From Pegoplata infirma (taxonomy: Eukaryota > Arthropoda > Insecta > Diptera > Anthomyiidae): DNA of 64,000 nucleotides. This document shows, one piece after another, positions 41,929 through 55,194 of the stretch; position 1 is the stretch's first letter, and each line of letters starts with the position of its first letter. The notes beneath the pieces were generated by a model. It did no database searches. It had not been told where the DNA came from and worked only from the letters and a program-made list of their open reading frames with translations. Where the stretch lies: contig OY992538.1 in assembly GCA_963921195.1 (NCBI GenBank), forward strand, positions 54,674,852-54,738,851, in the 5' to 3' direction. The position numbers and the translations under genes were made by a program.

Positions 41929-42559
41929 AGTCTTTATTTTATATTCTATCCGATTATATTAAATCCTTAAAATTCTTTTAACACTCCATAATTTTAATAC
42001 TCTTTACACGTATTTAGTTTGGCGTATGTTAAAACGCCAAAGTAACGATGACAACAAAAAAAACAAAAAACAGGGGCTTAAAACTGGTGGTTTTGCGACA
42101 ATTGTGCGTTTTAAATTATGTTTGTTTTTCTATATGGATGGATGATATTTGGGGAAGCAGCAGCAACAGCAAAAAATAATATAAAATATTTATAAACAAC
42201 CTTTAACCCTTCCACACTCTAATGTGTTTATTATGGGTTGAAGGTTTTTGTATAGCATATGGTTGTTCTTTTTGTTTGTTTCTCATTAGTTTGCTGGTTT
42301 GATGGATGGTTAAGCAGTGACTTCATATATCACCAACATACCACAACATATCACAGCGGAGGACATTATTTTATCGCTCTATCTCTCTAAAACAGTCAAG
42401 CCAATACAGTGGATATCACTGCTGCAGTAGCAAAAACAACAACAAGTACAACATTATTTTAAGCAATGTTAGTGAAAATGACTCCAAATTGTTGTAACAC
42501 ACCACTTTGACTACATGTATGTATTTGATATGTCACTGTTTGAATCCTGTAGTGACATT
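41929..42559. other. Unique-looking sequence with CAG/CAA patches
   Basis: AGCAGCAGCAACAGCAAAAA near 42157 and GCAAAAACAACAACAAG near 42431. No gene or element is recognised; possibly single-copy intergenic or intron DNA. Confidence 0.3.
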
Positions 42560-42984
42560 TACAAAAAAAAAAGTAAAAAAAATTTAATGCGGCCTGGTCG
42601 AATCAAAGAACACTCTTTTAAAGATTTTTTGTCGCACTTCATTCACATTTGTGCACTTGTGGAGTATACCAAAATTTTTTAGACGTCCTTACATTTTCGT
42701 TCATAACTTTTGATCCGCTTAACCGATTTTGCTCAAATTCAATACCAACCTGACTAGAACTAATACCATGATTATGCGTTAGACATTAGCAATCTCCATT
42801 TTGTCTTTCAAATGTTAGCGTGATTTTAACAGACAGATAACGCTAGTTTGTCTTAAAATCTATCCGGTGAATCTATCATGAATAAGTGTTATACTTAACG
42901 TGATCCCATCCTTATATTTTGAGGTGTTACATACGAAGTGACAAACTTTTATATACTCTCTACCACTAAGTGTGGGATATAAAA
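42560..42984 (-). mobile_element. Mini-me-like element (variant C)
   Basis: AAAATTTAATGCGGCCTGGTC near the 3' end, TTACATTTTCGTTCATAACT, GATTTTGCTCAAATTCAATA, GACAGATAACGCTAG, GATCCCATCCTTATATTTTG, and ACCACTAAGTGTGGGATATA at the 5' end. The microsatellite has shrunk to one or two units. Confidence 0.6.
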
Positions 42985-43500
42985 AGCACATTGTATAGTG
43001 GATTTTTATATATATTTTGTTAAAAACCTCGTAAACACATTTGTTGTTTTATGTTTGCAAAAAAATAACACAGAAGTGCCATGATTGTATTAAATTTTCA
43101 GTTTGTTGTTTTTTCTGTTTTTATTTTAGAGGATAAAGAATTTTGCTGAGATTTTTTTATAGAGTAATTTTTTATTGTTGTTTGCTTTTTTTTTTTTCAA
43201 AATATTGGTTGGTTAGTTTGTGGTGTTGATGCATATATTACAGTGCATTTAAAATTTTGCATAAGTTAAAGTGCATATTTTCAGAGGTTTATGTAATGAT
43301 TAAAGTGGCACAGTGAAACGTGTTGAAGGAAACCACAGGAAATTTAAAATTTCTATTTACAAAAGTAAATAATTCCTTTTAAACATAAGAACGAATTTTA
43401 AAAAAAAAATTCTGAAATCGGTCGAAGGGTTTTCGAGATATCGCCATTTAAAATTTGTTCACAAATTACGAAAAATTGTTTAAAAAACATTTCAAATTTC
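42985..43500. other. A/T-rich sequence, unassigned
   Basis: Mostly unique-looking. The last part (43390-43490) has GAAATCGGTCGAAGGGTTTT and CGAGATATCGCCATTTAAAA, family P-like phrases. Confidence 0.3.
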
Positions 43501-44230
43501 TGATTAATTTTTATTAAAAAATAAAAATTGTTTTATTCGACCTTTAAAATATTATATTTTGAGGATGTTTATTCTGGATCGAGGTCATTATTTTCTTTAC
43601 TAATTAAAACCATGATATTCTCATAGCATTATTTGCAAGAAAATATTTTTTTTGTTTTAAATTTATTTATGTTGGTCATTTTTGCAAGACTTAATCGACA
43701 CGTGTTTCGGAATTTGTCAGATTCCATTGTCAAGATTATTTAGCAAAAATAGAAACGATTTACTACAAAGTAGCAAACGAGTCTAATGATAAATCGTTTG
43801 TGCACAAACTAAAGTATAAGAACATATTCGACTCTATCCACAATGGGAATTAGAAAGACGAAGAAATTGTAATATACTAGTAAATTTGTTTTCCCCCGAC
43901 CATTCCAAAAAGCTTGAGACAATGTTTCATTTAAACTCAATTTAAGCTAAATCAGAAAATTTTTACACGTGGCGCCGATTAAATATTTAATTTTTTAGTG
44001 AAGCTTTCTTGATCAAAATACGCCAGGAGCAAAAATTATCGGCATTGACTCAAATTACGTTTAAATGAACATTTGGCTCAAGCTCTTTCTCCCAGGATGA
44101 GAATATCATAGTTTTATTTAGTAAAGAAAATAATGACCTCGAGCTAGCATAAGCCTTTTCAATATATAATATTTTAAAGGTCGAATAACACAATTTTTAT
44201 TTTTTAATAAAAATTAATCAAAATATTTTT
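43500..44230. mobile_element. Family G foldback element, most complete copy
   Basis: Left arm 43500-43625 (GATTAATTTTTATTAAAAAA, TTATTCGACCTTTAAAATA, GAGGTCATTATTTTC, GATATTCTCATAG) and its inverted copy at 44095-44225 (GAGAATATCATAG, GAAAATAATGACCTCGAG, TATTTTAAAGGTCGAATAA). Between them lies GACTTAATCGACACGTGTTT, and a family P-like piece at about 43900-44060. Outer ends not fixed. Other G pieces: 6691-7150, 33410-34430, 33765-34030. Confidence 0.6.
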
Positions 44231-44545
44231 TTTTTGTTTTTTGTTGTTATGTTTTGTGTGTTTGTTGCCGTATGTCTACATAATTATGGAAGGTGTAGCC
44301 GGAGAGTATTTAAAATAGCAATAAAAATCAGATTAGCGCATCAAAACTAATATATATGAACCAGGGATGTTAAAGTTGGTACAATTGTACTTTTTTTGGT
44401 ACATTTTGACCTTCAAAAGTACCATGGTACTACCGCGACTCATTTGGTACATTTTAAAAAGTCTAAACTGTGAAACTTTTTTTTAGAAAAATTTCCAGAT
44501 GTTAAAAACTTGTTTTTATAGAAAAGACCGCAGAATTTGACACTT

Positions 44546-45613
44546 GAACAGTTCATGCGAATAAAGACGAAAAGACTATTTGTAAAATATTACAGGCCAC
44601 AATTAAAAGTTAATATTTTTTGCATTAGCTTTTAGATTTAACTCACTTCTACCCATATACAAAATTTTTGTAAGGTTTTCGAAAGAGAGCTTGCCGAAAA
44701 TTGTACCCAGCAAAACTTTGGTAATGGGTGGTGATTATATAACACATTACCAGGTAATGTATATATCTTATTTGTAGCATTATTTTATGATGTCTTACCA
44801 AACATTTGTTCCACAACGTATTATTTTAAAGTGAAAAATAATACATTACTAATAATTTGCTACGTAATGCATGATTATTGGAAAAAATGTATTTCATATT
44901 TATTATTTCTAAACATTAAATCATGGATGACTTATATTTGGTTACATTATGTATTATTTCAAAGTTTGAAATAATGCATTATTTATAATTGAATACATAA
45001 TGCATTACAATAACATAAAAAATAAATATTTTATAAAAAAAATGCATAAGTTTAAACTAGAGATGGATTCACGACAGAAATTTGTTAATGACACACACTC
45101 ACTCAGGAGTATATTTTATCTCGCTTACAATCACGTGAGTAAATTTAATACAAAATTACTTTTTCACTACTCGCAACACCTTATATATTACGTTCTGGTA
45201 TGCTATATTATAAACCTTACTCGTAACCTATAAAATATCATATATTTTACACCTTACTCGTATTCTTCGTTATAAATTTATGACTTATTTTATACCTTAC
45301 TGGTATTCTTTGTGATAATGTATATGCATTACTTTTAGTCTCATCGCCTGTTAAAATCATCAATGCTGCAATGTATAAAATAAGAGATCTTATACCTTAT
45401 TTTATACCTTATATGGTAAGGTAAGTTTTGCTGGGTACTTCTTATTTTGGTTGAATGAATTGCACTTTTAAAGCCATTTTTTAGACAAAAAAAATCTAAA
45501 TTTTACCAAAATTTTTGCTGAGGATTGTAGAGCTCTGCTTAAAAACCCATTTGTGCAAAAAATCTGTTTTCGAAAAAAAGTTGCTTATTCGTCGTTATTC
45601 GCATGAACTGTTC
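44546..45613. mobile_element. Family E element (E1) carrying family F
   Basis: GAACAGTTCATGCGAATAAA at the left and TTATTCGCATGAACTGTTC at the right, with ACTT on both sides (44542-44545, 45614-45617). Without the nested F element it is about 336 bp, longer than E2 (234 bp) and with a different interior (ACTCACTTCTACCCATATAC). Confidence 0.7.
44707..45434 (+). mobile_element. Family F TIR element (F1), 728 bp
   Basis: CCAGCAAAACTTTGGTAATG to AAGTTTTGCTGG, flanked by GTAC (44703-44706 and 45435-45438). The interior is dominated by AATGCATTATTT and ACCTTAT words in both orientations. An inverted, highly similar copy is 59733-60463. If the TIR is counted from CCCAGC the duplication shortens to TA. 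An open frame at 45000-45233 has no recognised domain and no counterpart noticed in F2. Confidence 0.75.
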
Positions 45614-46253
45614 ACTTGATGAAATTCTTACTCACTTTTATTAAAGAAAAAGTCTCACAATTTTTGACAGAAGTCTCAATCAACTACCCATAGACAAAAA
45701 CTTAACTTTTTCATAAGAAAAAGTAAGATAGTCGAGAAATTTTAGATCTTGATGAATTGTTCGTGTTCACACACTCAGATACATTTTTCATATTCATACA
45801 CTCACAATCAGGAACATACTTTCTGTCGAAAAACTCTAGAGTTGTGGGAGTTATTCCTATAGAAAAAGTTTCAAACACTGAGACATTTTTCCGCAGACCA
45901 GATTTTAACAAATTGTTCAAAAACGTCCTTGAAAAAATGTTATTATTTTATATTTGTTTGCATGTTGGAGGGTATAAAAGATTCGGCACAACCGAATTTA
46001 ACACTTTCATGATTTTAATTAAGACTTTATAAAAAAAAAATGGTACCGTGAGGGTCCAAAAGTACAATTTTTTGTGAAAGTTGGTACAAAATTGAAAACC
46101 CCATTTAACATTCCTGATATGAACACAAATCAACCTAATGTTATCAAACTACTGTGCTTTTAACCTTTTAAACACACACAAATATAAAAAAATAATTCTT
46201 TGAAAGCAAATTCTCTTGGATATGTCAAGCCTCCATGTCGGTGTTCTTGTTTT

Positions 46254-46390
46254 TATACCCTTCACTTAAAATAAGTAGTAGAGGGTCTATATAAATTTGT
46301 CACTACGTTCGTAATCATATGGATCATATAAAGTACATATATTATTGATACGTGATTGATTCCAAGACATTCTAGCGATGTCCTTGTGTC
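46254..46390 (+). mobile_element. Mini-me-like 5' fragment
   Basis: TTATACCCTTCACTTAAAAT, GTAGAGGGTCTATATAAATT, TGTCACTACGTTCGTAA, ATATTATTGATACGTGATTG and GACATTCTAGCGATGTCC, then it breaks before the microsatellite. Confidence 0.6.
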
Positions 46391-46590
46391 TTTTGAAACA
46401 AATTTTGATCGAAATTTAAATTTTTTTTTGGAATTTTACATTTTTTTTTTGTAATTTTACAAATTTCCAAGATAATTTTACAAAAAAAAAAAAATCTAGT
46501 AAATTCACGAGAATTCCTTGTAATTGCAATTGCGCCAAAAAAACTGTAAATTTACAATTTTATTGTTAAAAACCTTGTAAAATTACAAAA
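46391..46590. mobile_element. Family C fragment (C2)
   Basis: TTGTAATTTTACAAATTTCC, GCGCCAAAAAAACTGTAAAT and CTTGTAAAATTACAAAATTA follow family C1 (40915-41215), without either terminus. Confidence 0.5.
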
Positions 46591-46892
46591 TTATTGTTCA
46601 GAGAAAATGTTTGAACAAAAAAATATTGTGGGTCGGTCATACATTTTGTTGCTCTAAGGCAATGGTTCCCAACCTTTGATTCTCACCCCACTGGGGGGCA
46701 ATTTGAATGCTTCAGGGGGGCAACGAGCACATTTTAAAGATTTTTTTGGTTAAATAAACTAAAAAAAAACATAATTTTAGTTAAATTATTAAGTTGATTG
46801 TTGAAAACTTTTCTAAAAACTTTGTTTAAATGATGATTTTAACAAAAAGTTTGCTTAACCACAAGTAAATTTTTAATTTTAAAACAAATTTA

Positions 46893-48553
<1,661 letters not shown>

Positions 48554-49300
48554 AAAATTTACAAATTTTTTAACTTAAAAGTGGGGCACGGAGCAAAAAA
48601 GGTTGGGAACCATTGCTCTAAGGGCACTATTAGGGCAGTTAGAGCGGTTGGAGCAAATTTTAAAAAATGTCGTATAGTGGGAGCCCCCTTAGCAATTGGA
48701 GATAGGGTATTAGTTTGTTCCAAAGAAATGTTAAGACGTAAAAATTAATGGGGGTCGGTTTTATAAATGACATCTCCATGACGCACCATTGGAGCAGTAG
48801 AAATGATTTAAGAATTGGAAAATTACAATAAATTTTTTTCAAAAAATTTTAAAAAATAGTAATAATCGTTATCCCACGATCTTCCTGGGCAAAAAATTTG
48901 TAGAATCGATAGAAATTTTACACAAAAAAAATTTAAAAAAGATCGAAGAGTACAAACATTTTCAAAAATGAGATTTAAATTTTAAAACTTAAAAATCGCA
49001 TACTAGAGCGCTTTTAAGAATTTTTTGGGATTTTTTTTTTAAAAAGTACGTAAAAAAACAAAAATTTTGAAAAAAAAATTTGGAATTTGGACCATTATTG
49101 AAGAAGTTATGAGTAAAAGAAGTTTGATTAAAGGAACAAACTACCAATTTTTAAAAATTCGATATCTTTTGAACGGGTCATCAAAAAAATCTGAAAATTT
49201 ACCAAGGAGTTTTCGAAGGGTACTAAAAACTGTAAACAAATTGGGAAAATCTGAAAAAAAAAAATTCAAAGTGTACGATTTGACATGAAATGCCCCATAT

Positions 49301-49790
49301 ATTTGTCGTTCTTCTGGTCTGGATTGGTATTAAATTTCAGCAAAATCGGTCTAGTGGTTTAAAAGTTATTAGAAAAACCATGAATTTCAGATTGGTTTTA
49401 CTTAAAATCACGTGTTAAAGAAACCTTTAAACAAGTTTAAAAACACTCACAAAAATATTTTACAACGTATTTTTGCCACTCAAAAATATTTTTACACTAA
49501 AAATAAAAAAAAAAATTAATCCAAAAAAAATTTGTAATTTTTTTAACAAAAAATGAAAAAGAAAAATTACAAAATTTTTTTGGAGTAAATTTTTATTTTT
49601 TTTATTTTTAGTGTAAAAATATTTTCAAATGACAAAAATACGTTGTAAAATATTTTTGTGAGTATTTTAAAACTTGTTTAACGGTTATTTAAACAATTTT
49701 TTTCACGTTAGAAAATTTTTCTATCAATTGAAAATGGCATTATGGAGGGTATTCATAGATTCGGCCTAGTCGAATTTAACTTTTTTATTT
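49301..49790 (+). mobile_element. Mini-me-like 3' portion (variant A)
   Basis: TTTGTCGTTCTTCTGGTCTG, AAATCGGTCTAGTGGTTTAA, AAACCATGAATTTCAGATT and CACTCAAAAATATTTTTACA, then TATGGAGGGTATTCATAGAT to TTTATTTGTTATT. The 5' half is missing; family B3 abuts at its CATATATAT position. Confidence 0.65.
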
Positions 49791-50500
49791 GTTATTATTT
49801 GTTTCTTACTGACTTTTTGTGCGGTTGTGGCGTTGGTGGTGAGGACACTTACGCTTTTTACATATTAAACGCAAATGCAAGAATCACTGCAATAGTTCTT
49901 AGTATTTTTTTTTTATTTAAACTATGAAACTTCTACTTCATGGCCACACTTTCCCAGAATATATGGGTTGGGTGCTGTTTTTTTTTTTTTTTTCTTTTGA
50001 GCTTCCATTGCAATTTCTAGATTTGTTTTATTTTTTTATTACGATTTCTTGTTTTTATTCCGCAATTTGTGTTTTTCGTTGTTTTTACTAAATAAAATTT
50101 ATTTTCTAAACTTTTACGCACTTTTGACTTGTTGAGGTTACTTTAATTTGGTTTAAAACGCCAACACTTTTAGTATTTTACCAGCAACAGCAGCAAAAAA
50201 AAAGAAAAAACCTTAAAAAATTGTTTTATGATCATCATCCTTTTCAAATGGTCGTAAAAATATTTTGTTTTTATTGAAGGTTAAAAAAACAACCAAAACA
50301 AAAATCTCATTGTAATGCTGAAATTTTTGGTTTTTATTGTTTTATATTATGCAGCAAAAAAAAAAAATAAAAACAAAATAAAAAACATATGGGTTGGTTT
50401 GTTTAAAATCTTATTAAAGGATTGATTCATTAAAATATTTATTAAGGAGTAGAACATTAAAAGGGTTTTTTTTTTATATGGTTAAACTTTTTTTAAAACG
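49791..50500. other. Unique-looking A/T-rich sequence
   Basis: Includes a T run near 49980-49993 and AGCAACAGCAGC near 50183. No gene or element is recognised. Confidence 0.3.
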
Positions 50501-52320
50501 TTTTATGGGGGCAACAAATTTTAAATCAAGATGTGAGAAGCTTTTATATCATCAATTAAACTAATGAAGAAAGTTTTAATAGCTTTTGAGTTTAAACTTT
50601 AAATTGTTTTAAAGCTTTAGCTGAGCACAAAAAAATAAATTAAGAAAATTTTTACGGGATTTATTTAATTACAGTTGACTTCCTATTAGTGCTCCTTTTA
50701 ATTGTTAACTAAATCAAAAAGGACTTTTCAAATAGAGCCTTAATAATGCTTAAAGCTTTTTTAAACTAAAATCGAGAATCTTATTTTTTTTGGGAATTTT
50801 TTTAGAATCATATTTTCTGCATTTATTTTTTAACATGGAAGCTTCTAGATTTCAAAAGTTTTTGAATGAGCTTTTAAAAGCTTTATGGCTGCTGACTGTT
50901 TTTGTCAAGTTTTTCTCGAAATGTTTTTTTAATTTCTAAATAATGCTTTTAAGTTTAAGCTTATGTATTTTGTAAGCTTATCTTAACTTTTTTAATGGAG
51001 AGCTTTTTTTAAATTTTCTAATTTGTTAAATGAACCCTAAAAAAATCAAAAAGTTTTATATGAAAAATTTTACCTTGTCCCAAAATCAGAAAATTTTGGA
51101 ATGTCTAGAATGATTCTTATTGAAAAGCTGATTAACATTTTTTAAAAACAAATTTGGAGGTCATCTTCAGGACGCAACCGCTTAAACTCTGAATCCGTAG
51201 TGCCAAAAGTTTGGTTGTGCAGAGTACATTGAGAAAAAAATATTTACAAAATTTTCATGGAGCAATTTTAGTCCACCACAACGTTTTGAAATCTTGAAAA
51301 TATGTAATTTATTATATATATTTTTTTTAAGTGATACATAACATATAATAAATTTGATGCGCTTAACACGACTGTCAACATTTTTTTAAAGTCGGTCGAA
51401 CTGTTTTGAAGAAATGGACGGGAACACAAAAAAATTAAAGTAAACAAAGAGAAGACCAAAACCCCTAAAGGTTTTTGAAAACTTAGCTCGAGTTCTTTTT
51501 TTATGGCCCACTGAAGTTTTTAAATTTTTTTCAAAGGCGTTTTCAATAAGTCAAAAAAAAAAAGGATTAAATCTAATTTTGAGTTAAATAATGTTAAGAC
51601 ATGTCTTCAGTAAAATTTGATGGCAGTTCTTTTCTTAGAATATATTAACCCTCTATCTCCCTCTATAACCCTTTTAACGCATGTTTTATTGGTGTTCTAT
51701 GAGGATACTTGAAAAAAGGACCAAAATGACCCAAAACATAGGAGATATAGGGTTTACGAAAACTTGAAAAATTTCAGTGGGCCATAAAAAAAGAACTCGA
51801 GCTAAATTTTCAAAACCCTTTGGGGGTTTTGCTCTACTGTTTGTTTACTTTAATTTTTGTTTGGTCCCATCCAAGATACAAAATCGTGTTGCACAGTGTT
51901 ATTAAAAACAGAATATAAAAGATGAAATTGTGAACTAATTTAAAGTGCTTTTATTAAAACCGAAAGCTTTCCGATTTTATAAAAAAAAATCTCCATACAA
52001 ATTTAACTAGTTTTAATGAAAAAAAGCTTTTAAAGCTTTTTCTTTTGCCATAATTCAATTTTGCCGAAATCTCTTAGATTAAAAAAAAATTATCCATACA
52101 AAATTAACTAATATTAATGAAAGCTTTATATGTTTTACATGTAAATCATTATTTTAAAATTATTATTGATAAAGCTCTTTTCAGAAAGCTTTTTACAAAA
52201 GGTTTTTTTTAAATTTTGTTTTGAATTATTTTTTACTTCCTTTAATATTTCTAAACAACGAATGAATCATAAATCTGTTTAAAATAATAAACTTTTATTA
52301 CTAAAGAAAGAAAAAAAATT
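50501..52320. other. A/T-rich stretch with AAAGCTTTT words and one inverted-repeat pair
   Basis: About sixteen AAAGCTTT-like words are scattered through 50530-52200. An inverted pair of about 110 bp lies at 51412-51520 and 51757-51870: AACTTAGCTCGAGTTC, TTATGGCCCACTGAA, AAAGTAAACAAA and ACCAAAACCCC face their complements. It is probably a decayed foldback element; no target duplication was found. No gene is supported. Confidence 0.4.
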
Positions 52321-52581
52321 CCTGCGAACTGGGGATCAGTGGGGGACTATTAGAGCACCTTCCCATCGCGATAAATATACCAAATGTTTCATTTATTTAA
52401 CAAAAATACAAAAAAACATGCCAAAAAAGTGTATTTTTTCAGAGGTTGGTTCAGTTCTTCAATGGGGAAATTGTTTCCCCCAGGCCCGATTTTGCCCCTT
52501 CACAAACTTAACGTGTCAATGAACATGAGTCTTATTTGTGCCAAACTTCAGGAGTCTAGCTGTTTTATTTTTGACTGCATT

Positions 52582-52977
52582 CACTAAGAAAATTATGTCA
52601 TTAACTGTTTGTAGGTTATTTTAAAAAGTAATCAGTAAAGTTATTTTAAAAGAAAAATCACTTATTTTATAACGGATTTAATTTTTTTACTATTTCTGTA
52701 GTTTAAAAAATATAATTTACTGTCTTAAAAACGAATTTTCTGTTACATTTATTTTCGGCAGTAAAAAATTTCTTCTATAGTTTTACTGTTTTTCGATACA
52801 AAATAGGTGAATATTCAGTAGTTTTTTAATGTTTTGGTTAGTCATTTAATTAACATTTAAAATTGACTGTAATGGGTTTTTATTTTAGATGAAAAAACAG
52901 TGGAATGGATTTTAAATAAAATTTCATTTGTTTTAATTGAATATTCACTGGAATTTACCTACATAATTTTTTGAGTG
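52582..52977. mobile_element. Family K TIR element (K1), 396 bp
   Basis: CACTAAGAAAATTATGTCAT at the left; ACATAATTTTTTGAGTG at the right; TT on both sides (52580-52581, 52978-52979), with the mini-me restored by removal. Shares CACTCAAAA-type ends with families C, D and L. Confidence 0.7.
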
Positions 52978-53068
52978 TTGTGTTATCTACAGACAGACGG
53001 ACGGAAGGACGGACGGACGCACATTCACAGAATATCTAAGAATCGATCATGGATCAATAATGTATATA

Positions 53069-53886
53069 CACTCAAAATATTTTCTAGGCAAAAACAAATG
53101 AAAAACACACTTAAAACCAGTGAATAAACAATTGAAAACCATCCTAGTAATTATTCATTTGTTTTAACAAACATCAACATTTATTTTTTACTGTTGACAA
53201 AATTGTCTAAAATAAATAACATTATACATTAATAAATTACGTTTTTTCACTCTTTTTTACCAACAAATTCGAAAAAAAATAACCAACGAAAACATTAAAA
53301 ATTAATGATAGTTCTGTTATTTTTACCAACAAATTTCAAAAAAATAACCTACGAAAACAATAAAAATTAATGATTTCGTAGGTAATTTTTTACAATTCTT
53401 TATTGAAATATTTTTTTAAAAATTTTTAATAAAATTTTTGGGGAATCGATCCCGCAATCAACTACATTCTGGCCAGACACTCTCTACCCATCGTGCCAAA
53501 GTCACTTGATACAAACATGTTTTTATATTTCTATAAAAAATTTTTTGATTTTTTTTTTTTACAAAAAAAATAACTGACTTGTGTAGGTAAAAACTAATGA
53601 TATTTCATTAAAAAATACCAACAATTTAAAAAAAAATTACTTACACAAATCATTAAAAATCAAAAGAATAATCAGTAGTTTTTACTTACAGAACAAAAAT
53701 AAATGACTTTACAAATTAAATGTAAATGAAAGTCTTTATTTTTTAGTGTGTTATTTTTGAAACAAAGGACTGAAGTAGTCATTAATAAAAACTGAACATC
53801 AAACAAATGTTTTTTCTTTTAAAAACGACTAAACGGAAAACTTTTTAAATAAACTACAAACAGTTAATGACATAATTTTTTGAGTG
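53069..53886. mobile_element. Family K TIR element (K2), 818 bp, with tRNA-like segment
   Basis: CACTCAAAATATTTTC at the left; GTTAATGACATAATTTTTTG then AGTG at the right. TA on both sides (53067-53068, 53887-53888). The right end is the inverted counterpart of the left end of K1 over about 45 bp (ATTATGTCATTAACTGTTTG). Contains ACCTACGAAAACA(A/T)TAAAAA direct repeats and the tRNA-like stretch at 53442-53500. Confidence 0.7.
53442..53500 (-). ncRNA. tRNA-like pol III promoter segment inside K2
   Basis: On the minus strand TGGCACGATGG (53498-53488) resembles a tRNA A box, and GGATCGATTCC (53452-53442) a B box (GGTTCGANTCC) with one change, about 35 bp apart. GTCTGGCCAGAATGTAG lies between. 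It could be a tRNA-derived SINE head captured by the element. Not a functional tRNA gene: no acceptor stem pairing is seen. Confidence 0.4.
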
Positions 53887-54009
53887 TAATTAATGGGGTC
53901 CCCGACCGATATTTCGATGCGTTACAAACGGATTGACAAAGTGAGTATACCCTCATACTGTGGTTGGAGGGTATACAAAATTGTAAATTTGGTAAATAAA
54001 TGTATTACC

Positions 54010-54420
54010 TGAGTGCAAAAAAGTATTTTTGCATTTTGGAGAGTATAAAAGAATGGGCACCGAAGAATTTAACACTCTCACTTGTTTTTTGTACATTTAT
54101 TAAACAAATGAAACATTTTTATATCAAAAGTTTAGACTGGGTGAAAAAGTAGTTTTGAAGAAGAAAAAGTTTTTGATGAAAAAAAATTTAAAAATTTTTT
54201 TCTTTTTTGTGAAATCGTGAAAAAAATTGATCTAATAAAAAATTTGATAAAAAAGATTTAATAACAAATAAAAAAAAATTTATACAAAACAAAGATTATG
54301 AAAAACAAAAAATTTGATGAAAAAAATATGATGAAAAAAATTTTTTTATGAAAAAAATTGGTGAAAAAAAAAAATTTGTTGAAAAATATTTACGTTACGT
54401 TTTATTCACCAGCTGAATTA
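54010..54420. other. Mini-me 3' scrap followed by T/A-run tract
   Basis: GCATTTTGGAGAGTATAAAA, GGGCACCGAAGAATTTAACA and CTCACTTG (to about 54086) form a variant B 3' end. 54140-54400 is built of GATGAAAAAAATTT words, the inverse of the 3.8-6.3 kb tract. Confidence 0.45.
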
Positions 54421-54501
54421 TTATCCTAGTTACAAATCGAAGTTACAAACCTTTTTGGTTTAAGAAAATGAAAACAGTAATTCTTATTTTCTTTTTTATT
54501 A

Positions 54502-55192
54502 CACTCAAAAAAAACTGGTAAAACGCCTGGTAAAATGCCTTGTAATCCCGTTCTACCAATATTTAACAATTTTCCTTTTTTTTAACCAAAAAACTTGTAC
54601 TTTGCTCAAACGAGAACTTCAGTTTTATTGGTAATTTTACAAATTTATTTTCGTAAATGTATTCTACCATTCTGAAAGGTTATTTTACAAAAAAAACTGT
54701 AATTTTACAAGAAAGTTTTTATTACGAGGATTCTAGTTGATTTACAAAAAAAAATGTTATTTTACAAAAAAAAAAAAAATTTTTTTGTAAATTTTCCATT
54801 TTTTTTTTTTTTAATTTTGCAAGTCCCGGACAAAAATTTTTTATTGAAAAATATTTAAAAAAAAAGTTGACAAAATTTTGAAAAATTTAATACGAGGATT
54901 CTAGTTAATTTACATTTTTTTTTTTGTAAATTTACCATTTTGGTTTGTAAATTTACCATTTTTTTAAACATATTTACCATTTTTTCTTGTAAGTTTACCA
55001 TTTTTATTTTTCCGGTTTTAAAACAATATTTTTACCAATAAAATTGGTTATTTTACCAATTTTTGGCGCATTCAAAATTACGAGCAAATCCTCGTCATTT
55101 TACGAGAATTTTACCAACCTCCTATTTTACGAGAATAGCCTCGTAAAATCACGAGTTTTTTTTGTAACTTTACAAGGGTTTTTTTTTGAGTG
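54502..55192. mobile_element. Family C TIR element (C3), 691 bp
   Basis: CACTCAAAAAAAACTGGTAA at the left, GGGTTTTTTTTTGAGTG at the right, TA on both sides (54500-54501, 55193-55194). The interior is full of TTTACCATTTTT, GTAATTTTACAAG and ACGAG words. No coding sequence. Confidence 0.75.
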
Positions 55193-55194
55193 TA

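Larger units (their letters stand above)
44362..46116. mobile_element. hAT-like transposon remnant with nested insertions
   Basis: Ends CAGGGATGTTAAA and, read inward, CAGGAATGTTAAA. The perfect 8-bp duplication ATATGAAC lies at 44354-44361 and 46117-46124. Inner ends repeat GTTGGTACAA and GTACAATT on both sides. It contains family E (44546-45613), which contains family F (44707-45434), and also a mini-me 3' end at about 45955-46010 (TGTTGGAGGGTATAAAAGAT). No transposase is recognisable; the ends and 8-bp duplication are the hAT signature. Confidence 0.75.
52323..53975 (-). mobile_element. Mini-me-like element (variant B), split by two family K elements
   Basis: Pieces 52323-52581, 52978-53068 and 53887-53975 join in order: CCTTCCCATCGCGATAAATA, GGGGAAATTGTTTCCCC, CAAACTTCAGGAGTCTAGC, GACTGCATT / TTGTGTTATCTACAGAC then a GACGGACGG array, GATCATGGATCAATAATG / TAATTAATGGGGTCCCC, ACAAAGTGAGTATACCCTC, GGAGGGTATA. 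Both K insertions are thereby dated as younger than this mini-me. Confidence 0.75.
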
